Positions 35,341 to 49,599 of a stretch of DNA of 64,000 nt are shown here, piece after piece (position 1 is the first letter of the stretch; each line of letters begins with the position of its first letter). The position numbers and the translations under genes were made by a program. Source of the DNA: Tipula vernalis (lineage: Eukaryota; Arthropoda; Insecta; Diptera; Tipulidae); assembly GCA_958295665.1 (NCBI GenBank), contig OY282559.1:558001-622000 (forward strand). The letters are read 5' to 3'. Under the pieces are notes generated by a model. That model did not search any database and had not been told where the DNA came from. It worked only from the letters and a program-made list of their open reading frames with translations.

Positions 35341-38300
35341 TTTTTGCCGCCCAAAAACTTGTGGGCTATAGCACAGTTGATTTTCAATAAAATTGAATTT
35401 TCTATGAAATGTTTAGAAATAATCGAGCAATCAAAATGAAAATTGTCACAGCAATTACAGGTCTCGAAACCTATTGATAGAGGTATCAACCATCGTAATC
35501 GGACCATTTTAGATTTTTGCCGCCCAAAAACTTGTGGGCTATAGCACAGTTGATTTTCAATAAAATTGAATTTTCTAAGAAATGTTTAAAAATAATCGAG
35601 CAATCAAAATGAAAATTGTCACAGCAATTACAGGTCTCGAAACCTATTGATAGAGGTATCAACCATCGTAATCGGACCATTTTATATTTTTGCCGCCCAA
35701 AAACTTGTGGGCTATATATAGCACAGTTAATTTTCAATAAAATTGAATTTTCTAAGAAATGTTTAGAAATAATCGAGCAATCAAAATGAAAATTGGCACA
35801 GCAATTACAGGTCTCGAAACCTATTGATAGAGGTATCAAGCATCGTAATCGGACCATTTTATATTTTTGCCGCCCAAAAACTTGTGGGCTATAGCACAGT
35901 TGATTTTCAATAAAATTGAATTTTCTAAGAAATGTTTAGAAATAATCGAGCAATCAAAATGAAAATTGTCACAGCAATTACAGGTCTCGAAACCTATTGA
36001 TAGAGGTATCAACTATCGTAATCGGACCATTTTATATTTTTGCCGCCCAAAAACTTGTGGGCTATAGCACAGTTGATTTTCAATAAAATTGAATTTTCTA
36101 AGAAATGTTTAGAAATAATCGAGCAATCAAAATGAAAATTGTCACAGCAATTACAGGTCTCGAAACCTATTGATAGAGGTATCAACCATCGTAATCGGAC
36201 CATTTTAGATTTTTGCCGCCCAAAAACTTGTGGGCTATAGCACAGTTGATTTTCAATAAAATTAAATTTTCTAAGAAATGTTTAGAAATAATCGAGCAAT
36301 CAAAATAAAATTGTCACAGCAATTACAGGTCTCAAAACCTATTGATAGAGGTATCAACCATCGTAATCGGACCATTTTAGATTTTTGCCGCCCAAAAACT
36401 TGTGGGCTATAGCACAGTTGATTTTCAATAAAATTGAATTTTCTAAGAAATGTTTAGAAATAATCGAGCAATCAAAATGAAAATTGTCACAGCAATTACA
36501 GGTCTCGAAACCTATTGATAGAGGTATCAACCATCGTAATCGGACCATTTTAGATTTTTGCCGCCCAAAAACTTGTGGGCTATAGCACAGTTGATTTTCA
36601 ATAAAATTGAATTTTCTAAGAAATGTTTAGAAATAATCGAGCAATCAAAATGAAAATTGTCACAGCAATTACAGGTCTCGAAACCTATTGATAGAGGTAT
36701 CAACCATCGTAATCGGACCATTTTAGATTTTTGCCGCCCAAAAACTTGTGGGCTATAGCACAGTTGATTTTCAATAAAATTGAATTTTCTAAGAAATGTT
36801 TAGAAATAATCGAGCAATCAAAATGAAAATTGTCACAGCAATTACAGGTACCGAAAACTATTGATAGAGGTATCAACCATCGTAATCGGACCATTTTAGA
36901 TTTTTGCCGCCCAAAAACTTGTGGGCTATAGCGGCACAGTTGATTTTCAATAAAATTGAATTTTCTAAGAAATGTTTAGAAATAATCGAGCAATCAAAAT
37001 GAAAATTGTCACAGCAATTACAGGTCTCGAAACCTATTGATAGAGGTATCAACCATCGTAATCGGACCATTTTATATTTTTGCCGCCCAAAAACTTGTAG
37101 GCTATACCACAGTTGATTTTCAATAAAATTGAATTTTCTAAGAAATGTTTAGAAATAATCGAGCAATCAAAATGAAAATTGTCACAGCAATTACAGGTCT
37201 CGAAACCTATTGATAGAGGTATCAACCATCGTAATCGGACCATTTTAGATTTTTGCCGCCCAAAAACTTGTGGGCTATAGCACAGTTGATTTTCAATAAA
37301 ATTGAATTTTCTATGAAATGTTTAGAAATAATCGAGCAATCAAAATGAAAATTGTCACAGCAATTACAGGTCTCGAAACCTATTGATAGAGGTATCAACC
37401 ATCGTAATCGGACCATTTTAGATTTTTGCCGCCCAAAAACTTGTGGGCTATAGCACAGTTGATTTTCAATAAAATTGAATTTTCTAAGAAATGTTTAGAA
37501 ATAATCGAGCAATCAAAATGAAAATTGTCACAGCAATTACAGGTCTCGAAACCTATTGATAGAGGTATCAACCATCGTAATCGGACCATTTTAGATTTTT
37601 GCCGCCCAAAAACTTGTGGGCTATAGCACAGTTGATTTTCAATAAAATTGAATTTTCTAAGAAATGTTTAGAAATAATCGAGCAATCAAAATGAAAATTG
37701 TCACAGCAATTACAGGTCTCGAAACCTATTGATAGAGGTATCAACCATCGTAATCGGACCATTTTATATTTTTGCCGCCCAAAAACTTGTGGGCTATAGC
37801 ACAGTTGATTTTCAATAAAATTGAATTTTCTAAGAAATGTTTAGAAATAATCGAGCAATCAAAATGAAAATTGTCACAGCAATTACAGGTCTCGAAACCT
37901 ATTGATAGAGGTATCAAGCATCGTAATCGGACCATTTTATATTTTTGCCGCCCAAAAACTTGTGGGCTATAGCACAGTTGATTTTCAATAAAATTGAATT
38001 TTCTAAGAAATGTTTAGAAATAATCGAGCAATCAAAATGAAAATTGTCACAGCAATTACAGGTCTCGAAACCTATTGATAGAGGTATCAACTATCGTAAT
38101 CGGACCATTTTATATTTTTGCCGCCCAAAAACTTGTGGGCTATAGCACAGTTGATTTTCAATAAAATTGAATTTTCTAAGAAATGTTTAGAAATAATCGA
38201 GCAATCAAAATGAAAATTGTCACAGCAATTACAGGTCTCGAAACCTATTGATAGAGGTATCAACCATCGTAATCGGACCATTTTAGATTTTTGCCGCCCA

Positions 38301-39499
38301 AAAACTTGTGGGCTATAGCACAGTTGATTTTCAATAAAATTGAATTTTCTAAGAAATGTTTAGAAATAATCGAGCAATCAAAATGAAAATTGTCACAGCA
38401 ATTACAGGTCTCGAAACCTATTGATAGAGGTATCAACCATCGTAATCGGACCATTTTATATTTTTGCCGCCCAAAAACTTGTAGGCTATAGCACAGTTGA
38501 TTTTCAATAAAATTGAATTTTCTAAGAAATGTTTAGAAATAATCGAGCAATCAAAATGAAAATTGTCACAGCAATTACAGGTCTCGAAACCTATTGATAG
38601 AGGTATCAACCATCGTAATCGGACCATTTTATATTTTTGCCGCCCAAAAACTTGTGGGCTATAGCACAGTTGATTTTCAATAAAATTGAATTTTCTAAGA
38701 AATGTTTAGAAATAATCGAGCAATCAAAATGAAAATTGTCACAGCAATTACAGGTACCGAAAACTATTGATAGAGGTATCAACCATCGTAATCGGACCAT
38801 TTTATATTTTTGCCGCCCAAAAACTTGTGGGCTATAGCAGCACAGTTGATTTTCAATAAAATTGAATTTTCTAAGAAATGTTTAGAAATAATCGAGCAAT
38901 CAAAATGAAAATTGTCACAGCAATTACAGGTCTCGAAACCTATTGATAGAGGTATCAACCATCGTAATCGGACCATTTTAGATTTTTGCCGCCCAAAAAC
39001 TTGTAGGCTATACCACAGTTGATTTTCAATAAAATTGAGTTTTCTAAGAAATGTTTAGAAATAATCGAGCAATCAAAATGAAAATTGTCACAGCAATTAC
39101 AGGTCTCGAAACCTATTGATAGAGGTATCAACCATCGTAATCGGACCATTTTAGATTTTTGCCGCCCAAAAACTTGTGGGCTATAACACAGTTGATTTTC
39201 AATAAAATTGAATTTTCTATGAAATGTTTAGAAATAATCGAGCAATCAAAATGAAAATTGTCACAGCAATTACAGGTCTCGAAACCTATTGATAGAGGTA
39301 TCAATCATCGTAATCGGACCATTTTAGATTTTTGCCGCCCAAAAACTTGTGGGCTATAGCACAGTTGATTTTCAATAAAATTGAATTTTCTAAGAAATGT
39401 TTAGAAATAATCGAGCAATCAAAATGAAAATTGTCACAGCAATTACAGGTCTCGAAACCTATTGATAGAGGTATCAACCATCGTAATCGGACCATTTTA

Positions 39500-42400
39500 T
39501 ATTTTTGCCGCCCAAAAACTTGTGGGCTATATATAGCACAGTTAATTTTCAATAAAATTGAATTTTCTAAGAAATGTTTAGAAATAATCGAGCAATCAAA
39601 ATGAAAATTGGCACAGCAATTACAGGTCTCGAAACCTATTGATAGAGGTATCAAGCATCGTAATCGGACCATTTTATATTTTTGCCGCCCAAAAACTTGT
39701 GGGCTATAGCACAGTTGATTTTCAATAAAATTGAATTTTCTAAGAAATGTTTAGAAATAATCGAGCAATCAAAATGAAAATTGTCACAGCAATTACAGGT
39801 CTCGAAACCTATTGATAGAGGTATCAACTATCGTAATCGGACCATTTTATATTTTTGCCGCCCAAAAACTTGTGGGCTATAGCACAGTTGATTTTCAATA
39901 AAATTGAATTTTCTAAGAAATGTTTAGAAATAATCGAGCAATCAAAATGAAAATTGTCACAGCAATTACAGGTCTCGAAACCTATTGATAGAGGTATCAA
40001 CCATCGTAATCGGACCATTTTAGATTTTTGCCGCCCAAAAACTTGTGGGCTATAGCACAGTTGATTTTCAATAAAATTGAATTTTCTAAGAAATGTTTAG
40101 AAATAATCGAGCAATCAAAATGAAAATTGTCACAGCAATTACAGGTCTCGAAACCTATTGATAGAGGTATCAACCATCGTAATCGGACCATTTTAGATTT
40201 TTGCCGCCCAAAAACTTGTGGGCTATAGCACAGTTGATTTTCAATAAAATTGAATTTTCTAAGAAATGTTTAGAAATAATCGAGCAATCAAAATGAAAAT
40301 TGTCACAGCAATTACAGGTCTCGAAACCTATTGATAGAGGTATCAACCATCGTAATCGGACCATTTTATATTTTTGCCGCCCAAAAACTTGTGGGCTATA
40401 GCACAGTTGATTTTCAATAAAATTGAATTTTCTAATAAATGTTTAGAAATAATCGAGCAATCAAAATGAAAATTGTCACAGCAATTACAGGTCTCGAAAC
40501 CTATTGATAGAGGTATCAACCATCGTAATCGGACCATTTTATATTTTTGCCGCCCAAAAACTTGTGGGCTATAGCACAGTTGATTTTCAATAAAATTGAA
40601 TTTTCTAAGAAATGTTTAGAAATAATCGAGCAATCAAAATGAAAATTGTCACAGCAATTACAGGTCTCGAAACCTATTGATAGAGGTATCAACCATCGTA
40701 ATCGGACCATTTTAGATTTTTGCCGCCCAAAAACATGTGGGCTATAGCACAGTTGATTTTCAATAAAATTGAATTTTCTAAGAAATGTTTAGAAATAATC
40801 GAGCAATCAAAATGAAAATTGTCACAGCAATTACAGGTCTCGAAACCTATTGATAGAGGTATCAACTATCGTAATCGGACCATTTTATATTTTTGCCGCC
40901 CAAAAACTTGTGGGCTATAGCACAGTTGATTTTCAATAAAATTGAATTTTCTAAGAAATGTTTAGAAATAATCGAGCAATCAAAATGAAAATTGTCACAG
41001 CAATTACAGGTCTCGAAACCTATTGATAGAGGTATCAACCATCGTAATCGGACCATTTTAGATTTTTGCCGCCCAAAAACTTGTGGGCTATAGCACAGTT
41101 GATTTTCAATAAAATTGAATTTTCTAAGAAATGTTTAGAAATAATCGAGCAATCAAAATGAAAATTGTCACAGCAATTACAGGTCTCGAAACCTATTGAT
41201 AGAGGTATCAACCATCGTAATCGGACCATTTTAGATTTTTGCCGCCCAAAAACTTGTGGGCTATAGCACAGTTGATTTTCAATAAAATTGAATTTTCTAA
41301 GAAATGTTTAGAAATAATCGAGCAATCAAAATGAAAATTGTCACAGCAATTACAGGTCTCGAAACCTATTGATAGAGGTATCAACCATCGTAATCGGACC
41401 ATTTTAGATTTTTGCCGCCCAAAAACTTGTAGGCTATACCACAGTTGATTTTCAATAAAATTGAGTTTTCTAAGAAATGTGTAGAAATAATCGAGCAATC
41501 AAAATGAAAATTGTCACAGCAATTACAGGTCTCGAAACCTATTGATAGAGGTATCAACCATCGTAATCGGACCATTTTATATTTTTGCCGCCCAAAAACT
41601 TGTGGGCTATAACACAGTTGATTTTCAATAAAATTGAATTTTCTATGAAATGTTTAGAAATAATCGAGCAATCAAAATGAAAATTGTCACAGCAATTACA
41701 GGTCTCGAAACCTATTGATAGAGGTATCAACCATCGTAATCGGACCATTTTAGATTTTTGCCGCCCAAAAACTTGTGGGCTATAGCACAGTTGATTTTCA
41801 ATTATATTGAATTTTCTATGAAATGTTTAGAAATAATCGAGCAATCAAAATGAAAATTGTCACAGCAATTACAGGTCTCGAAACCTATTGATAGAGGTAT
41901 CAACCATCGTAATCGGACCATTTTAGATTTTTGCCGCCCAAAAACTTGTGGGCTATAGCACAGTTGATTTTCAATAAAATTGAATTTTCTAAGAAATGTT
42001 TAGAAATAATCGAGCAATCAAAATGAAAATTGTCACAGCAATTACAGGTCTCGAAACCTATTGATAGAGGTATCAACCATCGTAATCGGACCATTTTAGA
42101 TTTTTGCCGCCCAAAAACTTGTGGGCTATGTATAGCACAGTTAATTTTCAATAAAATTGAATTTTCTAAGAAATGTTTAGAAATAATCGAGCAATCAAAA
42201 TGAAAATTGTCACAGCAATTACAGGTCTCGAAACCTATTGATAGAGGTATCAACTATCGTAATCGGACCATTTTATATTTTTGCCGCCCAAAAACTTGTG
42301 GGCTGTAGCACAGTTGATTTTCAATAAAATTGAATTTTCTAAGAAATGTTTAGAAATAATCGAGCAATCAAAATGAAAATTGTCACAGCAATTACAGGTC

Positions 42401-43340
42401 TCGAAACCTATTGATAGAGGTATCAACCATCGTAATCGGACCATTTTAGATTTTTGCCGCCCAAAAACTTGTGGGCTATAGCACAGTTGATTTTCAATAA
42501 AATTGAATTTTCTAAGAAATGTTTAGAAATAATCGAGCAATCAAAATGAAAATTGTCACAGCAATTACAGGTCTCGAAACCTATTGATAGAGGTATCAAC
42601 CATCGTAATCGGACCATTTTAGATTTTTGCCGCCCAAAAACTTGTGGGCTATAGCACAGTTGATTTTCAACAAAATTGAATTTTCTAAGAAATGTTTAGA
42701 AATAATCGAGCAACCAAAATGAAAATTGTCACAGCAATTACAGGTCTCGAAACCTATTGATAGAGGTATCAACCATCGTAATCGGACCATTTTATATTTT
42801 TGCCGCCCAAAAACTTGTGGGCTATAGCACAGTTGATTTTCAATAAAATTGAATTTTCTAAGAAATGTTTAGAAATAATCGAGCAATCAAAATGAAAATT
42901 GTCACAGCAATTACAGGTCTCGAAACCTATTGATAGAGGTATCAACCATCGTAATCGGACCATTTTATATTTTTGCCGCCCAAAAACTTGTGGGCTATAG
43001 CACAGTTGATTTTCAATAAAATTGAATTTTCTAATAAATGTTTAGAAATAATCGAGCAATCAAAATGAAAATTGTCACAGCAATTACAGGTCTCGAAACC
43101 TATTGATAGAGGTATCAACCATCGTAATCGGACCATTTTATATTTTTGCCGCCCAAAAACTTGTGGGCTATAGCACAGTTGATTTTCAATAAAATTGAAT
43201 TTTCTAAGAAATGTTTAGAAATAATCGAGCAATCAAAATGAAAATTGTCACAGCAATTACAGGTCTCGAAACCTATTGATAGAGGTATCAACCATCGTAA
43301 TCGGACCATTTTAGATTTTTGCCGCCCAAAAACATGTGGG
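39500..43340 (-). repeat. Fifteen-monomer higher-order repeat with a 177-bp unit
   Basis: Diagnostic monomers recur about 2,599 bp apart (15 x 173 + 4): TCTAATAAATG at about 40432 and 43031, AAAACATGTGGG near 40731 and 43330, and the inserted GCTATATATAGC / GCTATGTATAGC at about 39527 and 42125. The extra 4 bp comes from that inserted unit. Further copies of the insertion lie near 32412 and 35712. Confidence 0.75.
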
Positions 43341-45539
43341 CTATAGCACAGTTGATTTTCAATAAAATTGAATTTTCTAAGAAATGTTTAGAAATAATCG
43401 AGCAATCAAAATGAAAATTGTCACAGCAATTACAGGTCTCGAAACCTATTGATAGAGGTATCAACCATCGTAATCGGACCATTTTAGATTTTTGCCGCCC
43501 AAAAACTTGTGGGCTATAGCACAGTTGATTTTCAATAAAATTGAATTTTCTAAGAAATGTTTAGAAATAATCGAGCAATCAAAATGAAAATTGTCACAGC
43601 AATTACAGGTCTCGAAACCTATTGATAGAGGTATCAACCATCGTAATCGGACCATTTTAGATTTTTGCCGCCCAAAAACTTGTGGGCTATAGCACAGTTG
43701 ATTTTCAATAAAATTGAATTTTCTAAGAAATGTTTAGAAATAATCGAGCAATCAAAATGAAAATTGTCACAGCAATTACAGGTCTCGAAACCTATTGATA
43801 GAGGTATCAACCATCGTAATCGGACCATTTTAGATTTTTGCCGCCCAAAAACTTGTGGGCTATAGCACAGTTGATTTTCAATAAAATTGAATTTTCTAAG
43901 AAATGTTTAGAAATAATCGAGCAATCAAAATGAAAATTGTCACAGCAATTACAGGTCTCGAAACCTATTGATAGAGGTATCAACCATCGTAATCGGACCA
44001 TTTTAGATTTTTGCCGCCCAAAAACTTGTGGGCTATAGCACAGTTGATTTTCAATAAAATTGAATTTTCTAAGAAATGTTTAGAAATAATCGAGCAATCA
44101 AAATGAAAATTGTCACAGCAATTACAGGTCTCGAAACCTATTGATAGAGGTATCAAGCATCGTAATCGGACCATTTTAGATTTTTGCCGCCCAAAAACTT
44201 GTGGGCTATAGCGGCACAGTTGATTTTCAATAAAATTGAATTTTCTAAGAAATGTTTAGAAATAATCGAGCAATCAAAATGAAAATTGTCACAGCAATTA
44301 CAGGTCTCGAAACCTATTGATAGAGGTATCAACCATCGTAATCGGACCCTTTTAGATTTTTGCCGCCCAAAAACTTGTGGGCTATAGCACAGTTGATTTT
44401 CAATCAAATTGAATTTTCTAAGAAATGTTTAGAAATAATCGAGCAATCAAAATGAAAATTGTCACAGCAATTACAGGTCTCGAAACCTATTGATAGAGGT
44501 ATCAACCATCGTAATCGGACCATTTTAGATTTTTGCCGCCCAAAAACTTGTGGGCTATAGCACAGTTGATTTTCAATAAAATTGAATTTTCTAAGAAATG
44601 TTTAGAAATAATCGAGCAATCAAAATGAAAATTGTCACAGCAATTACAGGTCTCGAAACCTATTGATAGAGGTATCAACCATCGTAATCGGACCATTTTA
44701 GATTTTTGCCGCCCAAAAACTTGTGGGCTATAGCACAGTTGATTTTCAATAAAATTGAATTTTCTAAGAAATGTGTAGAAATAATTGAGCAATCAAAATG
44801 AAAATTGTCACAGCAATTACAGGTCTCGAAACCTATTGATAGAGGTATCAAGCATCGTAATCGGACCATTTTATATTTTTGCCGCCCAAAAACTTGTGGG
44901 CTATAGCACAGTTGATTTTCAATAAAATTGAATTTTCTAAGAAATGTTTAGCAATAATCGAGCAACCAAAATGAAAATTGTCACAGCAATTACAGGTCTC
45001 GAAACCTATTGATAGAGGTATCAACCATCGTAATCGGACCATTTTATATTTTTGCCGCCCAAAAACTTGTGGGCTATAGCACAGTTGATTTTCAATAAAA
45101 TTGAATTTTCTAAGAAATGTTTAGAAATAATCGAGCAATCAAAATGAAAATTGTCACAGCAATTACAGGTACCGAAAACTATTGATAGAGGTATCAACCA
45201 TCGTAATCGGACCATTTTAGATATTTGCCGCCCAAAAACTTGTGGGCTATAGCGGCACAGTTGATTTTCAATAAAATTGAATTTTCTAAGAAATGTTTAG
45301 AAATAATCGAGCAATCAAAACGAAAATTGTCACAGCAATTACAGGTCTCGAAACCTATTGATAGAGGTATCAACCATCGTAATCGGACCATTTTAGATTT
45401 TTGCCGCCCAAAAACTTGTGGGCTATAGCACAGTTGATTTTCAATAAAATTGAATTTTCTAAGAAATGTTTAGAAATAATCGAGCAATCAAAATGAAAAT
45501 TGTCACATCAATTACAGGTCTCGAAACCTATTGATAGAG

Positions 45540-48080
45540 GTATCAACCATCGTAATCGGACCATTTTAGATTTTTGCCGCCCAAAAACTTGTAGGCTATA
45601 CCACAGTTGATTTTCAATAAAATTGAATTTTCTAAGAAACGTTTAGAAATAATCGAGCAATCAAAATGAAAATTGTCACAGCAATTACAGGTCTCGAAAC
45701 CTATTGATAGAGGTATCAACCATCGTAATCGGACCATTTTATATTTTTGCCGCCCAAAAACTTGTAGGCTATAGCACAGTTGATTTTCAATAAAATTGAA
45801 TGTTCTAAGAAATGTTTAGAAATAATCGAGCAATCAAAATGAAAATTGTCACAGCAATTACAGGTCTCGAAACCTATTGATAGAGGTATCAACTATCGTA
45901 ATCGGACCATTTTAGATTTTTGCCGCCCAAAAACTTGTGGGCTATAGCACAGTTGATTTTCAACAAAATTGAATTTTCTAAGAAATGTTTAGAAATAATC
46001 GAGCAACCAAAATGAAAATTGTCACAGCAATTACAGGTCTCGAAACCTATTGATAGAGGTATCAACCATCGTAATCGGACCATTTTAGATTTTTGCCGCC
46101 CAAAAACTTGTGGGCTATAGCACAGTTGATTTTCAATAAAATTGAATTTTCTAAGAAATGTTTAGAAATAATCGAGCAATCAAAATGAAAATTGTCACAG
46201 CAATTACAGGTCTCGAAACCTATTGATAGAGGTATCAACCATCGTAATCGGACCATTTTAGATTTTTGCCGCCCAAAAACTTGTGGGCTTTCAATAAAAT
46301 TGAATTTTCTAAGAAATGTTTAGAAATAATCGAGCAATCAAAATGAAAATTGTCACAGCAATTACAGGTCTCGAAACCTATTGATAGAGGTATCAACCAT
46401 CGTAATCGGACCATTTTATATTTTTGCCGCCCAAAAACTTGTGGGCTATAGCACAGTTGATTTTCAATAAAATTGAATTTTCTAAGAAATGTTTAGAAAT
46501 AATCGAGCAATCAAAATGAAAATTGTCACAGCAATTACAGGTCTCGAAACCTATTGATAGAGGTATCAACCATCGTAATCGGACCATTTTATATTTTTGC
46601 CGCCCAAAAACTTGTGGGCTATAGCACAGTTGATTTTCAATAAAATTAAATTTTCTAAGAAATGTTTAGAAATAATCGAGCAATCAAAATGAAAATTGTC
46701 ACAGCAATTACAGGTCTCGAAACCTATTGATAGAGGTATCAACCATCGTAATCGGACCATTTTAGATTTTTGCCGCCCAAAAACTTGTGGGCTATAGCAC
46801 AGTTGATTTTCAATAAAATTGAATTTTCTAAGAAATGTTTAGAAATAATCGAGCAATCAAAATGAAAATTGTCACAGCAATTACAGGTCTCGAAACCTAT
46901 TGATAGAGGTATCAACCATCGTAATCGGACCATTTTATATTTTTGCCGCCCAAAAACTTGTGGGCTATAGCACAGTTGATTTTCAATAAAATTGAATTTT
47001 CTAAGAAATGTTTAGAAATAATCGAGCAATCAAAATGAAAATTGTCACAGCAATTACAGGTCTCGAAACCTATTGATAGAGGTATCAACCATCGTAATCG
47101 GACCATTTTAGATTTTTGCCGCCCAAAAACTTGTGGGCTATAGCACAGTTGATTTTCAATAAAATTGAATTTTCTAAGAAATGTTTAGAAATAATCGAGC
47201 AATCAAAATGAAAATTGTCACAGCAATTACAGGTCTCGAAACCTATTGATAGAGGTATCAACCATCGTAATCGGATCATTTTATATTTTTGCCGCCCAAA
47301 AACTTGTGGGCTATAGCACAGTTGATTTTCAATAAAATTGAATTTTCTAAGAAATGTTTAGAAATAATCGAGCAATCAAAATGAAAATTGTCACAGCAAT
47401 TACAGGTCTCGAAACCTATTGATAGAGGTATCAACCATCGTAATCGGACCATTTTAGATTTTTGCCGCCCAAAAACAGTTGATTTTCAATAAAATTGAAT
47501 TTTCTAAGAAATGTTTAGAAATAATCGAGCAATCAAAATGAAAATTGTCACATCAATTACAGGTCTCGAAACCTATTGATAGAGGTATCAACCATCGTAA
47601 TCGGACCATTTTAGATTTTTGCCGCCCAAAAACTTGTAGGCTATAGCACAGTTGATTTTCAATAAAATTGAATTTTCTAAGAAACGTTTAGAAATAATCG
47701 AGCAATCAAAATGAAAATTGTCACAGCAATTACAGGTCTCGAAACCTATTGATAGAGGTATCAACCATCGTAATCGGACCATTTTATATTTTTGCCGCCC
47801 AAAAATTTGTAGGCTATAGCACAGTTGATTTTCAATAAAATTGAATGTTCTAAGAAATGTGTAGAAATAATCGAGCAATCAAAATGAAAATTGTCACAGC
47901 AATTACAGGTCTCGAAACCTATTGATAGAGGTATCAACTATCGTAATCGGACCATTTTAGATTTTTGCCGCCCAAAAACTTGTGGGCTATAGCACAGTTG
48001 ATTTTCAACAAAATTGAATTTTCTAAGAAATGTTTAGAAATAATCGAGCAACCAAAATGAAAATTGTCACAGCAATTACA
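45540..48080 (-). repeat. Twelve-monomer (2,045-bp) higher-order repeat containing two deletion monomers
   Basis: AAGAAACGTTTAG lies near 45635 and 47680, GAATGTTCTAAG near 45798 and 47843, and CAACAAAATTG near 45961 and 48006, all about 2,045 bp apart. That equals 12 x 173 minus 31, and the interval contains one 15-bp and one 16-bp deletion, which together make 31. Confidence 0.75.
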
Positions 48081-49330
48081 GGACCATTTTATATTTTTGC
48101 CGCCCAAAAACTTGTGGGCTATAGCACAGTTGATTTTCAATAAAATTGAATTTTCTAAGAAATGTTTAGAAATAATCGAGCAATCAAAATGAAAATTGTC
48201 ACAGCAATTACAGGTCTCGAAACCTATTGATAGAGGTATCAACCATCGTAATCGGACCATTTTAGATTTTTGCCGCCCAAAAACTTGTGGGCTATAGCAC
48301 AGTTGATTTTCAATAAAATTAAATTTTCTAAGAAATGTTTAGAAATAATCGAGCAATCAAAATGAAAATTGTCACAGCAATTACAGGTCTCGAAACCTAT
48401 TGATAGAGGTATCAACCATCGTAATCGGACCATTTTAGATTTTTGCCGCCCAAAAACTTGTGGGCTATAGTTAAAAATTAAATTGAATTTTCTAAGAAAT
48501 GTTTAGAAATAATCGAGCAATCAAAATGAAAATTGTCACAGCAATTACAGGTCTCGAAACCTATTGATAGAGGTATCAACCATCGTAATCGGACCATTTT
48601 AGATTTTTGCCGCCCAAAAACTTGTGGGCTATAGCACAGTTGATTTTCAATAAAATTGAATTTTCTAAGAAATGTTTAGAAATAATCGAGCAATCAAAAT
48701 GAAAATTGTCACAGCAATTACAGGTCTCGAAACCTATTGATAGAGGTATCAACCATCGTAATCGGACCATTTTAGAATTTTGCAGCCCAAAAACTTGTGG
48801 GCTATAGCACAGTTGATTTTCAATAAAATTGAATTTTCTAAGAAATGTTTAGAAATAATCGAGCAATCAAAATGAAAATTGTCACAGCAATTACAGGTCT
48901 CGAAACCTATTGATAGAGGTATCAACCATCGTAATCGGACCATTTTATATTTTTGCCGCCCAAAAACTTGTGGGCTATAGCACAGTTGATTTTCAATAAA
49001 ATTGAATTTTCTAAGAAATGTTTAGAAATAATCGAGCAATCAAAATGAAAATTGTCACAGCAATTACAGGTCTCGAAACCTATTGATAGAGGTATCAAGC
49101 ATCGTAATCGGACCATTTTATATTTTTGCCGCCCAAAAACTTGTGGGCTATAGCACAGTTGATTTTCAATAAAATTGAATTTTCTAAGAAATGTTTAGAA
49201 ATAATCGAGCAATCAAAATGAAAATTGTCACAGCAATTACAGGTCTCGAAACCTATTGATAGAGGTATCAACCATCGTAATCGGATCATTTTATATTTTT
49301 GCCGCCGCACAGTTGATTTTCAATAAAATT
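46256..49330 (-). repeat. Cluster of deletion-bearing satellite monomers
   Basis: Five shortened monomers lie within about 3 kb: near 46289 (about -15), 47475 (about -16), 48083 (about -41, removing the GGTCTCGAAACC segment), 48470 (about -9 with altered sequence AGTTAAAAATTAAA) and 49305 (about -19). Elsewhere in the 40-kb array deletions are almost all single bases. Confidence 0.75.
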
Positions 49331-49599
49331 GAATTTTCTAAGAAATGTTTAGAAATAATCGAGCAATCAAAATGAAAATTGTCACAGCAATTACAGGTCT
49401 CGAAACCTATTGATAGAGGTATCAACCATCGTAATCGGACCATTTTAGAATTTTGCCGCCCAAAAACTTGTGGGCTATAGCACAGTTGATTTTCAATAAA
49501 ATTGAATTTTCTAAGAAATGTTTAGAAATAATCGAGCAATCAAAATGAAAACTGTCACAGCAATTACAGGTCTCGAAACCTATTGATAGAGGTATCAAC

